A stretch of 32,021 nt of DNA. Origin: a virus. The notes under the pieces are model-generated. The model did no database searches. It worked only from the letters and a program-made list of their open reading frames with translations, and was not told where the DNA came from. Where the stretch lies: the IMG/VR virus record IMGVR_UViG_3300025086_000130, positions 1-32,021 of that record. The stretch is one strand, 5' to 3'. The position numbers and the translations under genes are program-made. Numbering within the stretch: position 1 is the first letter of the stretch; each line of letters opens with the position of its first letter. Shown here one piece after another: positions 6,791-14,891 of this stretch.

Positions 6791-7207
6791 ATGACCAATA
6801 TTCCAGCAAAACTAGTCGCTGAATTTGCAACCATATCAGACCGGATCGAAGAGGCGATCAGGCAGGACGAACGTCACAAGGTGTTGACCCAGTTGGCAAC
6901 CGAACGCGAAGCCGGGGCGAGAGCCTTTCTTGATGCCGTATTCGCTGATCGGAACGGGGAACAAACCCACAAGGCGGCGCAATCCGTCCGGCAGCGGCGG
7001 GGGTTCCATTCCGGCAGCAAGCTTGGCAAGCTTTATCGTTGCCTTGCCAGTCGCACCTATGCCGTAACAAAAAACACTCTAGCCCGTGAATCTGGTATGA
7101 CCAACAAATCGGTTTATCAGGGCATCTCTACCCTGCGTGGAAAGGGTTATAAGATAGAGTCTGTTTTTGGTAAGGGATCAAAGGCACGTTATAAGCTTGC
7201 AAGTTAA
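6791..7207 (+). CDS. Winged-helix DNA-binding protein (138 aa)
   Basis: The C-terminal half (about residues 80-138) reads as a winged helix-turn-helix: LASRTYAVTKNTLARES, then GMTNKSVYQGISTLRGKGYKIES as the recognition helix and wing, ending SKARYKLAS. The N-terminal half is helical and may dimerise. A phage transcription regulator or replication-accessory protein is likely. The gene starts directly after AAACCAACCA, with a weak ribosome site. It is followed by a small gene and then a terminator. Confidence 0.65.
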   Translation: MTNIPAKLVAEFATISDRIEEAIRQDERHKVLTQLATEREAGARAFLDAVFADRNGEQTHKAAQSVRQRRGFHSGSKLGKLYRCLASRTYAVTKNTLARESGMTNKSVYQGISTLRGKGYKIESVFGKGSKARYKLAS

Positions 7208-7284
7208 CCGGCGGGCGGCTATAACTACGGGACTGGCAGCGCGGTTGTTGCCAGCCCGAAACCAACCAAGAAGGAAAGAAACCG

Positions 7285-7512
7285 ATGAGTAAATCAGTTT
7301 TGAACATTACCGAAGAGACTAAGGCGTCAGAGCTTATTGTACTGGATAGGGAAGCCTTGATAACTATTAACAAGCTCGTTGACAGCATCGACCAGCAGAT
7401 CGATTGCCTCAAGGCTCTAATGAAATCAACCGGCATTCCCTACTACTCTTGGGACAAAGAGAACTCGGTTCAGGTTTATGCCGAACAGTTGAAGATCATC
7501 AAGAAAGAATAG
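7285..7512 (+). CDS. Hypothetical protein (75 aa)
   Basis: A small helical protein (LDREALITINKLVDSIDQQIDCLKALMKSTG) with a central amphipathic heptad-like helix and a lysine-rich end. GAAGGAAAG precedes the ATG by a normal distance. It is the last gene of the early block and is followed within 31 bases by a strong terminator. No family was recognised. Confidence 0.6.
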   Translation: MSKSVLNITEETKASELIVLDREALITINKLVDSIDQQIDCLKALMKSTGIPYYSWDKENSVQVYAEQLKIIKKE

Positions 7513-7542
7513 CCAGAAACAAACCATTTCCTCCCTAGACTT

Positions 7543-7577
7543 AGCCCTGCTTGACTAGATCGGCAGGGTTCTTTTTT
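7543..7577 (+). terminator. Rho-independent terminator ending the early block
   Basis: CCCTGC (7545-7550) pairs with GCAGGG (7563-7568), extendable by weak flanking pairs, and is followed by TTCTTTTTT. It separates the early genes from the long non-coding interval. Confidence 0.8.
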
Positions 7578-8099
7578 GCCTGATGCCTGAATGTAACCAA
7601 GCGGGTTGATATGGCGGGATAAATTGCGGGTGGGGTGTGGTGGTATTTGTTAGGGAATGTGACCTTGATATCTGCATCACAGAATAACCGGCATGGATTA
7701 TTTGTCTGCCAAAAATCTATAAACGGGTGGCGCGGCGCGTATATAGGGGGGTAACGTGGCGGGGTGATTCCGGCGGGATTGCTCAACGGGTGGCATCCTT
7801 GGCATTGCCGAAGCGTAACCCCTTTTACGGGGTTGCAAGGGCCACCGGGGGGGTACCGGTACTTGCTAGCAATACCCCCAGCGATTTTATTTCTGTAGGG
7901 TTATCGATATGACTAAAAAACAACCCCTCTGGGGTATCCCAAAGGGGGTACAGGGGAGTTCCCCAGAAAGAAACCCCTACGCAGGGCAGCGAAGGGGGTG
8001 TGATATAGGTTTACCCGGCAGGACTTAGTCCTATCATACAGTCAGAATCCCATTCTGTCAAGAAAATTCCACAATACACACCCTTTTTTATTTTTATTA
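7578..8099. other. Gene-free interval with C-run/G-run hairpin array
   Basis: About 520 bases without a credible gene; the small frames on either strand have no ribosome sites or sensible products. Hairpins follow one another. GTAACCCC pairs with GGGGTTGC (7815-7836), GGGGGTA with TACCCCC (7849-7879, enclosing a GTACCGGTAC palindrome), ACCCC with GGGGT (7923-7935), and GGGGA with TCCCC (7953-7964). AACGGGTGGC is repeated at 7722-7731 and 7785-7794. Further inverted repeats at 8021-8031 and 8043-8057 (CAGAAT with ATTCTG) lie just upstream of the promoter. The position before the terminase genes suggests a packaging or regulatory locus. Confidence 0.6.
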
Positions 8100-8128
8100 T
8101 TGACTTATAGACATATAACGGCTATACT
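8100..8128 (+). promoter_or_regulatory. Strong sigma70-type promoter for the packaging/head operon
   Basis: TTGACT (8100-8105), a 17-base spacer and TATACT (8123-8128), with a T/A-rich stretch directly upstream that resembles an UP element. A 7-bp palindrome GCTAGAT-AA-ATCTAGC (8140-8155) begins about 12 bases after the -10. It could be an operator or a leader hairpin. The first gene starts at 8246, leaving a leader of roughly 110 bases. Confidence 0.75.
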
Positions 8129-8139
8129 TGTGTTGTGGG

Positions 8140-8155
8140 GCTAGATAAATCTAGC
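8140..8155. promoter_or_regulatory. Near-perfect palindrome at the expected transcription start (possible operator)
   Basis: GCTAGAT, two A residues, then ATCTAGC. This two-fold symmetric site sits just after the predicted start of the late transcript. That position suits a dimeric repressor or a 5' RNA hairpin. No binding protein can be named. Confidence 0.5.
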
Positions 8156-8245
8156 ACATCCCGACAGATTTCCTCTTGACTTGTAACAACAGGGCGATGT
8201 AGGCTAATAAATCGGTCCCACAACTCCTAAAAAAGAGCTAATCCC

Positions 8246-8530
8246 ATGTTTGAAGCATCCCTACTCGTTTGTTTAGTCGTTTCCCCCGAAACCTGTATGC
8301 AATTAGACGATACACAGGGGCCACACGCCTCGAAAAACGAGTGTGAACAGCGGGTAGACGAGATGGCAGAGTTTGCTATATCAGCTAATCTGTTTGAATT
8401 GAACATAAAGTGGAAATGCACACAAACATCAGGACTGAAAGTCAGGTTTTATGAACCTTCTACCTCAACAAAGACAAAAAGACCGTCAGCTTACCCCTCA
8501 ACAGAACCACTTCCTAGAACTTCTCTTTGA
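8246..8530 (+). CDS. Hypothetical protein, possibly secreted or membrane-anchored (94 aa)
   Basis: The protein starts with a short hydrophobic stretch (FEASLLVCLVVS) and contains spaced cysteines (C18, C29 and one in KWKCT) in an ECEQRVDEMAEF setting. This pattern is seen in small exported phage proteins. The last 27 codons overlap the small terminase gene in another frame, and that tail is Ser/Thr/Pro-rich and probably not conserved. It is the first gene after the late promoter. No function assigned. Confidence 0.5.
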   Translation: MFEASLLVCLVVSPETCMQLDDTQGPHASKNECEQRVDEMAEFAISANLFELNIKWKCTQTSGLKVRFYEPSTSTKTKRPSAYPSTEPLPRTSL

Positions 8531-8858
8531 AAATGGCGGTCAGGTAACTGCCGCCGCTGTAGATGCAGGGTATTCTCGTGGTTCAGCCGCATGGTTGAAG
8601 GCCAGCCTTGCTGATGAGATCATTGAACGCACCAAAACCATCCTAGCTACCAACGCAATGAAGGCAGCTAACCGCGTGATCTCGACTATAGACAACCCCG
8701 CCCCAGAAAGAGGTGATGAATTACGCCTCAAAGCCGCAGAGTCGCTCCTGAACCGCGTAGGAGTGGCAAAGCAGGAACAAATCAACCACAACGTAACCGC
8801 AATACACGGAGTAGTCCTGCTACCCCCTAAGAAAGAGGTAGTTATCGATGCGGAGTGA
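8451..8858 (+). CDS. Terminase small subunit
   Basis: A 135-residue protein with an N-terminal helix-turn-helix-like segment (QNHFLELLFENGGQVTAAAVDAGYSRGSA), a central helical region (DELRLKAAESLLNRVG) and a short C-terminal tail. This is the usual order in small terminases, which recognise the packaging site and pass DNA to the large subunit. The gene lies one small gene upstream of terL. The ribosome site is weak (AGG), and the start overlaps the preceding gene by 80 bases. Confidence 0.75.
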   Translation: MNLLPQQRQKDRQLTPQQNHFLELLFENGGQVTAAAVDAGYSRGSAAWLKASLADEIIERTKTILATNAMKAANRVISTIDNPAPERGDELRLKAAESLLNRVGVAKQEQINHNVTAIHGVVLLPPKKEVVIDAE

Positions 8859-9033
8859 CAAAGAGATATTAAAGATTGCAATGGAAAACGTCAGTAACCT
8901 AACGAACGAAGAATTTGATAGGTATCAGGTGATACAAAAGATGCCAGTCAAAGAGAGATTTGCTAGAAAAGCACAGGGCGGCAAGGTTTCTCGTGGACGC
9001 TCTGCACAGGGAAGTGCCGAAAAGAATGGCTGA
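8848..9033 (+). CDS. Small hypothetical protein between terminase subunits (61 aa)
   Basis: This small protein has an acidic, helical N-terminal half (DKEILKIAMENVSNLTNEEFDRYQ) and a basic Gly/Arg/Ser-rich tail. It overlaps the small terminase by 11 bases and the large terminase by 8 bases, so it is embedded in the packaging operon. A role beside the terminase is an inference from position only. Confidence 0.55.
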   Translation: MRSDKEILKIAMENVSNLTNEEFDRYQVIQKMPVKERFARKAQGGKVSRGRSAQGSAEKNG

Positions 9034-10678
9034 AGCCGCACCGAAGCGTACCTACCACCTATCCACCGCTGAACGTGCGCGAAGAGCAGCCCAAAAGAAA
9101 CTGCGTGGTGCAAAGAAGAAAGCCCAGCAAGCCACAAAGAAGGCAGAGACGCAAAGAAAGAAAGCCCGTGATCTTGAAAGCACTATTGGACGAGTTGAGA
9201 AAGCTATCACAGCAAGCGGCACTGCAACGATTGACGCTGCCGATCTCAACTCACTTCCCCCGGCTGTATCCGATCTCGTGGGAGATTCCGAAGTTGTCTT
9301 CCAAGCTAACCCCGGACCCCAAGAGGAGTTTCTTTCGGCGGGAGAGCGGGACGTTCTTTACGGTGGGGCTGCTGGTGGCGGTAAATCGTTTGCTTTACTT
9401 GCTGATCCCTTACGGTATTGCCATAACCCCCATCATCGGGGTCTTCTTCTCCGGCGTACCCTCGACGAACTAACAGAACTAATTGACAAGTCACGCCAGC
9501 TTTACACAAAGGCGTTTCCCGGAGCCAAGTTCCGCGAATCCAAATCAACGTGGGTCTTTCCGTCTGGGGCTACGATCTGGTTTACCTACCTCGACAGAGA
9601 TAAAGACGTTACCCGATTTCAGGGACAGGCGTTTAACTGGATAGGCATCGATGAGATTACCCAATACCCTACGCCGTATGTGTGGGACTATTTGCGTTCT
9701 AGGCTTCGTGCTACTGATCCTGAACTTCAAGAACACCTGTACATGCGCTGCACAGCCAACCCCGGAGGTGTGGGTGGCTGGTGGGTCAAGAAGATGTACA
9801 TCGAAGGTACCCCCGAAAACAAAGCATTCCCTGCTTTTGACATAGACACTCGCAAAACATTTGCTTGGCCTAGTGGTCACGAAAAGGCAGGTCAGCCGCT
9901 CTTCTTCCGAAAGTTTGTTCCAGCGCGGTTGACAGATAATCCCCACCTCATGGCTGACGGTCAATACGAGGCTATGTTGCGTTCGCTCCCAGATGTCGAA
10001 CGGAAGAGACTTCTCGAAGGGGATTGGGATGTGGCAGAGGGAGCAGCCTTTCCCGAGTTCTCACGAGTGAAACATGTGGTCGAACATTTTGACATTCCCA
10101 CGAACTGGCCCCGCATACGAGCAGCCGACTACGGGTACTCCGCGCCGTCTTGTGTCTTGTGGGGTGCGATTGACTGGGATAATAATATTTGGGTTTATCG
10201 TGAATTATACGCTAAACACTTGACAGCGGAGCAATTAGCTGATAGAATACTAGAAGCGGAACAACTTGACCCGTTACCTCACTACACCGTACTCGATTCC
10301 TCTTGCTGGAACAAGACCGGATTCGGGCCATCCATAGCAGAGGTGATGATGCGGCAGGGAGTTCGCTGGACTCCATCAGACCGCAACCGTGTTCAGGGCA
10401 AGATGGAAATACACCGTCGTCTAGCAGATGATCCCTACTCGAAGGAACCACGTATACGTTTCTTTTCATCCTGCCAGAACATCGTGAAACAAATAGCTGG
10501 TATACCCCTCTCCAAAACAAACAGCGAAGACGTAGATACCAAAGCTGAAGATCACGCATACGACGCACTTCGATACATGCTGATGACACGAATGAGCGGA
10601 TACGCTTCGATACACCAGCAACTAGGCGCAATCAAGAACCACGTACACAAGGTTCAAGATGAAGTATTTGGATATTAA
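9026..10678 (+). CDS. Terminase large subunit
   Basis: The chosen ATG at 9026 gives 550 residues. Walker A is GGAAGGGKS (113-121), Walker B is WIGIDEIT, and a TANPGGVGGWW segment is typical of terminases. The C-terminal RNase H-like nuclease keeps acidic residues in RAADYGYSAPS and AEDHAYDALRYM. It is the ATP-driven packaging motor and headful or site cutter. Unusually, residues 1-60 form an Ala/Lys/Arg-rich helical extension (RRAAQKKLRGAKKKAQQATK) before the motor. An upstream TTG in frame would make it longer still, but nothing supports that start. Confidence 0.93.
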   Translation: MAEAAPKRTYHLSTAERARRAAQKKLRGAKKKAQQATKKAETQRKKARDLESTIGRVEKAITASGTATIDAADLNSLPPAVSDLVGDSEVVFQANPGPQEEFLSAGERDVLYGGAAGGGKSFALLADPLRYCHNPHHRGLLLRRTLDELTELIDKSRQLYTKAFPGAKFRESKSTWVFPSGATIWFTYLDRDKDVTRFQGQAFNWIGIDEITQYPTPYVWDYLRSRLRATDPELQEHLYMRCTANPGGVGGWWVKKMYIEGTPENKAFPAFDIDTRKTFAWPSGHEKAGQPLFFRKFVPARLTDNPHLMADGQYEAMLRSLPDVERKRLLEGDWDVAEGAAFPEFSRVKHVVEHFDIPTNWPRIRAADYGYSAPSCVLWGAIDWDNNIWVYRELYAKHLTAEQLADRILEAEQLDPLPHYTVLDSSCWNKTGFGPSIAEVMMRQGVRWTPSDRNRVQGKMEIHRRLADDPYSKEPRIRFFSSCQNIVKQIAGIPLSKTNSEDVDTKAEDHAYDALRYMLMTRMSGYASIHQQLGAIKNHVHKVQDEVFGY

Positions 10679-10681
10679 TTT

Positions 10682-12532
10682 ATGGCACAGTTTATTAACG
10701 AATTTGAGGAAATGCTTGCTGCCAGTCCCGATGGTCGTCCTCAAACAATAAATAATACTATTATCGGTGAGTTGTTTAAAAATAGAAATCCTGCCGAAAC
10801 AAAGAGCATGTCGCAGTCAAAGATAAACTCTGCAACAAAATTCTTTGAAACATCTGGTATGTTGGATATGACTCCTGCAGAGATAACTGCAGACCCTGTT
10901 GCTTTTACAAAAATGATGCAGGGAGAAGGTTATCAACAACTAGGCAAAAGCCAAGCTACCAAAGCTCAAGCCTTTTTATCTGGTATTTTAGAGGATGCAG
11001 GACACGGTCAAAGTTGGCCTAGCAGAACATTAAAAACACAACTGGGTAGAGAAAAAGCATTAAACACTTTTGATTTTGAAGTCACTCGCGCAAAAGTAAA
11101 AGAATTTCCTGATGATGTCTTTTCTAAACTAAAGACTTCTGCAGCTAGGTTACAAAGTAAAGGAGACAAAGAAGCTGCAGCACAATTGCTTATGCACATG
11201 TTTGGCGGATATAGACCTGAAGACTTAAATGGTATTAGTATTGATGATATTAACTTTAAGACTGGTGTTGTTGAGAATGTAGAAATTAAAGCGGCAGGAG
11301 CAACAGTTTCTAAGTCTGCTATTTTTTCACCGCCAATTTTAGATGCAATTAAAATGCACATAGGGGATAGAAAAACAGGACTCCTGTTTGAAAGCACACA
11401 AGAAAATTCTAAGCGCATTAACAATGTTTTTGATGAAGTTTTTGGAAAAGACTACTTGACCGTAAGTAGTCCTAAAGGGGGAAAACGGCAAGAACCTATG
11501 CGAGTTAAAAAACTTCGTAATTTAAATGAAAGTATTCTTTCAGGTTACGATGTTTCAGAACAAGCTAGAAAAGTTGTTACTCTTCGCGCTCAATCTAATG
11601 TGGCAGAAGATTACGCAACATCTGCAGCTAGACGAAGACAAATAGAAAAGATTACAGCAAAAAATGTAGCGTTGTTTTCAGCCGGGTCCGAAAGTTCATC
11701 TGTTGCTCAATTTATGAGTGACGTAGGAGTTGTTTCTCCGTCAAACAGAACAGCTACGATTGCGGCTACAAAAGAAGTTTTAGAAGAACTGGGGTATGAG
11801 AACGCAGTTAACCCAGACTTTTATAATTCTCTTCCAGAGTCAGGTGAAGTAATAGGTGGAAAAATAGCGGGACAAGTTGATCCTGAAGTATCTGCCTCTT
11901 TAAATCAAAAACAAATACAGGCAAATTTAAAAAGTGCAGACCTTGATGAAACGGATAGGTTAGAAAACAGACAAAGATTAGAAGAGCTACGTGACCAAAC
12001 TTCCCAAGACACAAAAGTAAAAAAACAACAAAAGACTGTTGCATCAGGCGAAGACTTCATAGCCAAAGCCTTGAAGATGGCAAAGCCACTCAAGGTAGTT
12101 GTTCCCCCTCTTGCAATTGCTGCAGGTGTGCTTGCTGCAAAAGATACGTATGCTAGTACAAGGGAACAACTTGTTGAACTGGGAGTTCCAGACAAGTTAG
12201 CTACAGCAGGTGCAGGAATAGCAGGAGCCACAGAGTTTCTACCAGTTGCTCCTAGTGATGTTGTTTCAATTGCACGATCAATCCCAGAACAACCTAGCAT
12301 GATGCAGTCTATGCAAGCTAGAGGGCAACAGGTTCAAGACATAGGCGATGAGTTCGGTAACCTCGACCAACAGGGACAACCAACACCTTCTGCTCCTGTA
12401 AACATACCCGATCCCGTTCCGACCCAGCAGGGAATGCTGGCTGCAGGTGGAGCAAAACAAAGAGTTAACCAAGCAAGAAGTGCCGCGCTTGCTGGTGAAG
12501 AAACATCAATGAGCGGTTCCTTTCTAAATTAA
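10682..12532 (+). CDS. Tyrosine-recombinase-like protein with long C-terminal extension (616 aa)
   Basis: Residues 40-115 look like an integrase core-binding helical domain. Residues 125-330 follow the catalytic-domain order: Arg I in GYRPEDLNGISIDDI (R178), a LLFES segment (234-238), KKLRNLNES in place of HxxR (R279), and LRAQSNVAEDYAT ending in the possible nucleophile Y311. The two histidine positions are replaced, so activity is uncertain. Residues 330-616 are unlike integrases: a hydrophobic stretch (LKVVVPPLAIAAGVLAA, about 465-481), an Ala/Gly-rich segment and a Gln/Pro-rich tail. The gene lies four bases after terL and before the portal, is visibly AT-richer than its neighbours, and has no clear ribosome site. 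It may be a virion protein. Confidence 0.65.
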   Translation: MAQFINEFEEMLAASPDGRPQTINNTIIGELFKNRNPAETKSMSQSKINSATKFFETSGMLDMTPAEITADPVAFTKMMQGEGYQQLGKSQATKAQAFLSGILEDAGHGQSWPSRTLKTQLGREKALNTFDFEVTRAKVKEFPDDVFSKLKTSAARLQSKGDKEAAAQLLMHMFGGYRPEDLNGISIDDINFKTGVVENVEIKAAGATVSKSAIFSPPILDAIKMHIGDRKTGLLFESTQENSKRINNVFDEVFGKDYLTVSSPKGGKRQEPMRVKKLRNLNESILSGYDVSEQARKVVTLRAQSNVAEDYATSAARRRQIEKITAKNVALFSAGSESSSVAQFMSDVGVVSPSNRTATIAATKEVLEELGYENAVNPDFYNSLPESGEVIGGKIAGQVDPEVSASLNQKQIQANLKSADLDETDRLENRQRLEELRDQTSQDTKVKKQQKTVASGEDFIAKALKMAKPLKVVVPPLAIAAGVLAAKDTYASTREQLVELGVPDKLATAGAGIAGATEFLPVAPSDVVSIARSIPEQPSMMQSMQARGQQVQDIGDEFGNLDQQGQPTPSAPVNIPDPVPTQQGMLAAGGAKQRVNQARSAALAGEETSMSGSFLN

Positions 12533-12552
12533 CCCATAGGGGAGACAAACCT

Positions 12553-12777
12553 ATGCCTGACAATAATTACAACTACGGTGCAGCATATGTAATGAACTCT
12601 GACAAGGTCAGCGTCGATACAGATGAGGGTGCATCAAAGCTTTACCGTGAAGGTCTGGAGTTTCCAACTCGTGTACAGACAGGCCCAATCACAGAAGATA
12701 TGCCAAAGAAGCAAACTAAGCCAACAGTAGAAGCTTCATTGTTTAAGATGGCAGACGACAGAAACTACTTTAGCTAG
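12553..12777 (+). CDS. Hypothetical protein preceding the portal (74 aa)
   Basis: A small acidic protein with an Asn/Tyr-rich N-terminus (DNNYNYGAAYVMNS) and a Lys/Pro-containing middle (MPKKQTKPTVEASLF). GGGGAG lies seven bases before the ATG. It sits nine bases upstream of the portal gene, so a minor head role is possible but unproven. Confidence 0.6.
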   Translation: MPDNNYNYGAAYVMNSDKVSVDTDEGASKLYREGLEFPTRVQTGPITEDMPKKQTKPTVEASLFKMADDRNYFS

Positions 12778-12785
12778 GACTTCAA

Positions 12786-14891
12786 ATGTCTGATAATTTC
12801 CTACAACCCCCAGACGATAGTGAAGTTGTAGTCGTAGCCCCCGAAGAGGAGATGCCCGGTCTTGCCGCGCACATCCGAAAGAAGTTCCAAGACTCTGAAA
12901 ATGGTCGCTTTGCTTACGAGCAACGTTGGCTAAAAGCGTTTAAGAACTTTCGTGGCATTTACGACTCAACTACCCAGTATCGTGACAGTGAAAAGTCGAA
13001 GGTATTCATTAAGATTACCAAGACAAAGGTGCTTGCTGCTTACGGACAGATTATTGACATCCTGTTCGCAAACAAAAAGTTTCCGTTGGTTGTAGAGCCA
13101 ACTCCTGTCCCCGAAGGTATTGCAGAGTTTGCTCACATGCAAACCCCGCTTGATGAGATCATCGATCCCTACGGATTTGAGGGAGACGGAAGAACCCTAG
13201 AGCCGGGAGCATTAGAAGCTTCCCCACCTAGCGGTGACTTTTTAGGAGGATTAAAAGACAGGTACAGTGGTGCGCCTCTTGCAGAGGGACCAGCTTTAGC
13301 CGGAGAGCCACAAATTTCTCCCGCACAAAAAGCTGCCCTAAACATGGAGAAGGTCATTCACGATCAGCTTCTTGACACAAGTGCAGTCAATGTATTTAGA
13401 AGTGCTATCTTTGAAGCATCTCTCTTAGGAACAGGGGTCGTAAAAGGTCCGTTTAACTTTACTAAAAGAGTACACCAATGGGAGCGAGACGACGAGGGTT
13501 CTCGTGTGTATGCTCCCTACGAAAGAATTGTTCCGCGTATGGAACATGTTTCCGCTTGGGACTTTCACCCTGATCCAGCAGCAACGAGTATAGAAGATTG
13601 TGAGTACGTCATACAGCGACATCGTATGAACCGACTGCAGCTTCGTAATCTTATCAATCATCCGTACTTCTACAAGGATGCTATTGAAGAAGTTATTGCA
13701 AAGGGATCAAACTACGAAGACAAGTATTACGAAGATACTATTCGTGAAGATGAAACCGAAGCGTACTATCAAGAGAACAGGTTTGAGGTTCTTGAATACT
13801 GGGGTGTTCTTGATGCTAAGTTTGCACAAGAAGTAGGAATGGATATTCCCGACGGTTTGGACCCTATTGATCAACTGCAGGTGAATGTGTGGGTCTGTGG
13901 TAATTGCGTCCTTCGTTGTGTTTTAAATCCGTTTACACCAGCACGTATTCCCTACCAAGTTTTTCCATACGAAATCAATCCCTATCAAATATGGGGCGTT
14001 GGCGTAGCGGAAAACATGGAAGATGCACAAATGCTGATGAACGGTCACGTTCGTATGGCAATTGACAACCTAGCCCTAGCTGGCAACCTTGTCTTTGACG
14101 TAGATGAAGCAAGCTTGGTTCCCGGACAAAACATGGACATCTTCCCCGGAAAGATATTCCGTCGCCAGTCAGGAGTAACAGGAACAGCTATCAACGGCCT
14201 CAAGTTTCCTAACACAGCACCTGAAAACATTCAGATGTATCAGATTAGCCGACAGCTTGCAGATGAAGAGACAGGTCTTCCGTCAATCATGCACGGTCAA
14301 ACTGGAGTAACAGGAACAGGTCGTACAGCATCAGGACTGTCCATGCTATTAGGTGGAGCAAGTCTATCACTCAAGACTGTAATCAAGAACATCGATGACT
14401 CACTGTTAAAGCCTCTTGGAGAAGCGTACTTCCAGTGGAACATGCAGTTCAACGATGACGCTCCCGATATTGAGGGCGACTTAGAGATTAAACCACGCGG
14501 CGTAGCTGCCGTTATGCAAAAAGAAGTTCGTAGTCAAAGACTGACTACCCTGCTGCAGACTGTATCCAACCCAATGTTAGCACCATTTATCAAAATACCA
14601 AACCTCATGCGGGAGCTTGCTATTGCACAGGATATCGATCCTGACAGCTTAGTAAACGACGTAAACGAGGCACAGATATTTGCAGAGATGTTGAAAGGAT
14701 TAGCAGCTAATGCTCAACAAGGAACAGGCCCGGAAGGTCAGCCCACTGGTGACCAACAAGCAAGCATGGGACAGTCTGGAGACGTACCTGCAGGAGCAAA
14801 TCCAGATGACGCTTCGGGCGTTGGTGGGGGCCAGATCGGAACTGGAACTGTTCCGGCTGCAGGGGAAGATAACTTCACTGGAAATGCTTAA
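12786..14891 (+). CDS. Portal protein (podovirus-type, 701 aa)
   Basis: A large acidic portal with conserved-looking core segments: an N-terminal FAYEQRWLKAFKNFRGIYD, VFIKITKTKVLAAYGQIIDILF, VSAWDFHPDPAA, YEINPYQIWGVGVAENM, and TGRTASGLSMLLGGAS (a region typical of P22/T7-style portals). It forms the dodecameric vertex ring through which DNA is packaged and to which the tail adaptor binds. The final 60 residues are low-complexity Gly/Gln/Pro-rich, and the last 182 bases are overlapped out of frame by another gene. AGGA lies upstream of the start. Confidence 0.9.
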   Translation: MSDNFLQPPDDSEVVVVAPEEEMPGLAAHIRKKFQDSENGRFAYEQRWLKAFKNFRGIYDSTTQYRDSEKSKVFIKITKTKVLAAYGQIIDILFANKKFPLVVEPTPVPEGIAEFAHMQTPLDEIIDPYGFEGDGRTLEPGALEASPPSGDFLGGLKDRYSGAPLAEGPALAGEPQISPAQKAALNMEKVIHDQLLDTSAVNVFRSAIFEASLLGTGVVKGPFNFTKRVHQWERDDEGSRVYAPYERIVPRMEHVSAWDFHPDPAATSIEDCEYVIQRHRMNRLQLRNLINHPYFYKDAIEEVIAKGSNYEDKYYEDTIREDETEAYYQENRFEVLEYWGVLDAKFAQEVGMDIPDGLDPIDQLQVNVWVCGNCVLRCVLNPFTPARIPYQVFPYEINPYQIWGVGVAENMEDAQMLMNGHVRMAIDNLALAGNLVFDVDEASLVPGQNMDIFPGKIFRRQSGVTGTAINGLKFPNTAPENIQMYQISRQLADEETGLPSIMHGQTGVTGTGRTASGLSMLLGGASLSLKTVIKNIDDSLLKPLGEAYFQWNMQFNDDAPDIEGDLEIKPRGVAAVMQKEVRSQRLTTLLQTVSNPMLAPFIKIPNLMRELAIAQDIDPDSLVNDVNEAQIFAEMLKGLAANAQQGTGPEGQPTGDQQASMGQSGDVPAGANPDDASGVGGGQIGTGTVPAAGEDNFTGNA

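Noticed and set aside
7727-7912. Open frame inside the hairpin array (61 codons)
   Set aside because: It has no ribosome site, its product is unlike any protein I know, and the underlying DNA is explained by inverted repeats.
10682-12532. Interpretation as an ordinary phage integrase with an attP site
   Set aside because: No repressor, excisionase or attachment-site-like sequence lies nearby, the gene stands in the late packaging block, and two histidine positions are changed. Lysogeny should not be inferred from it.
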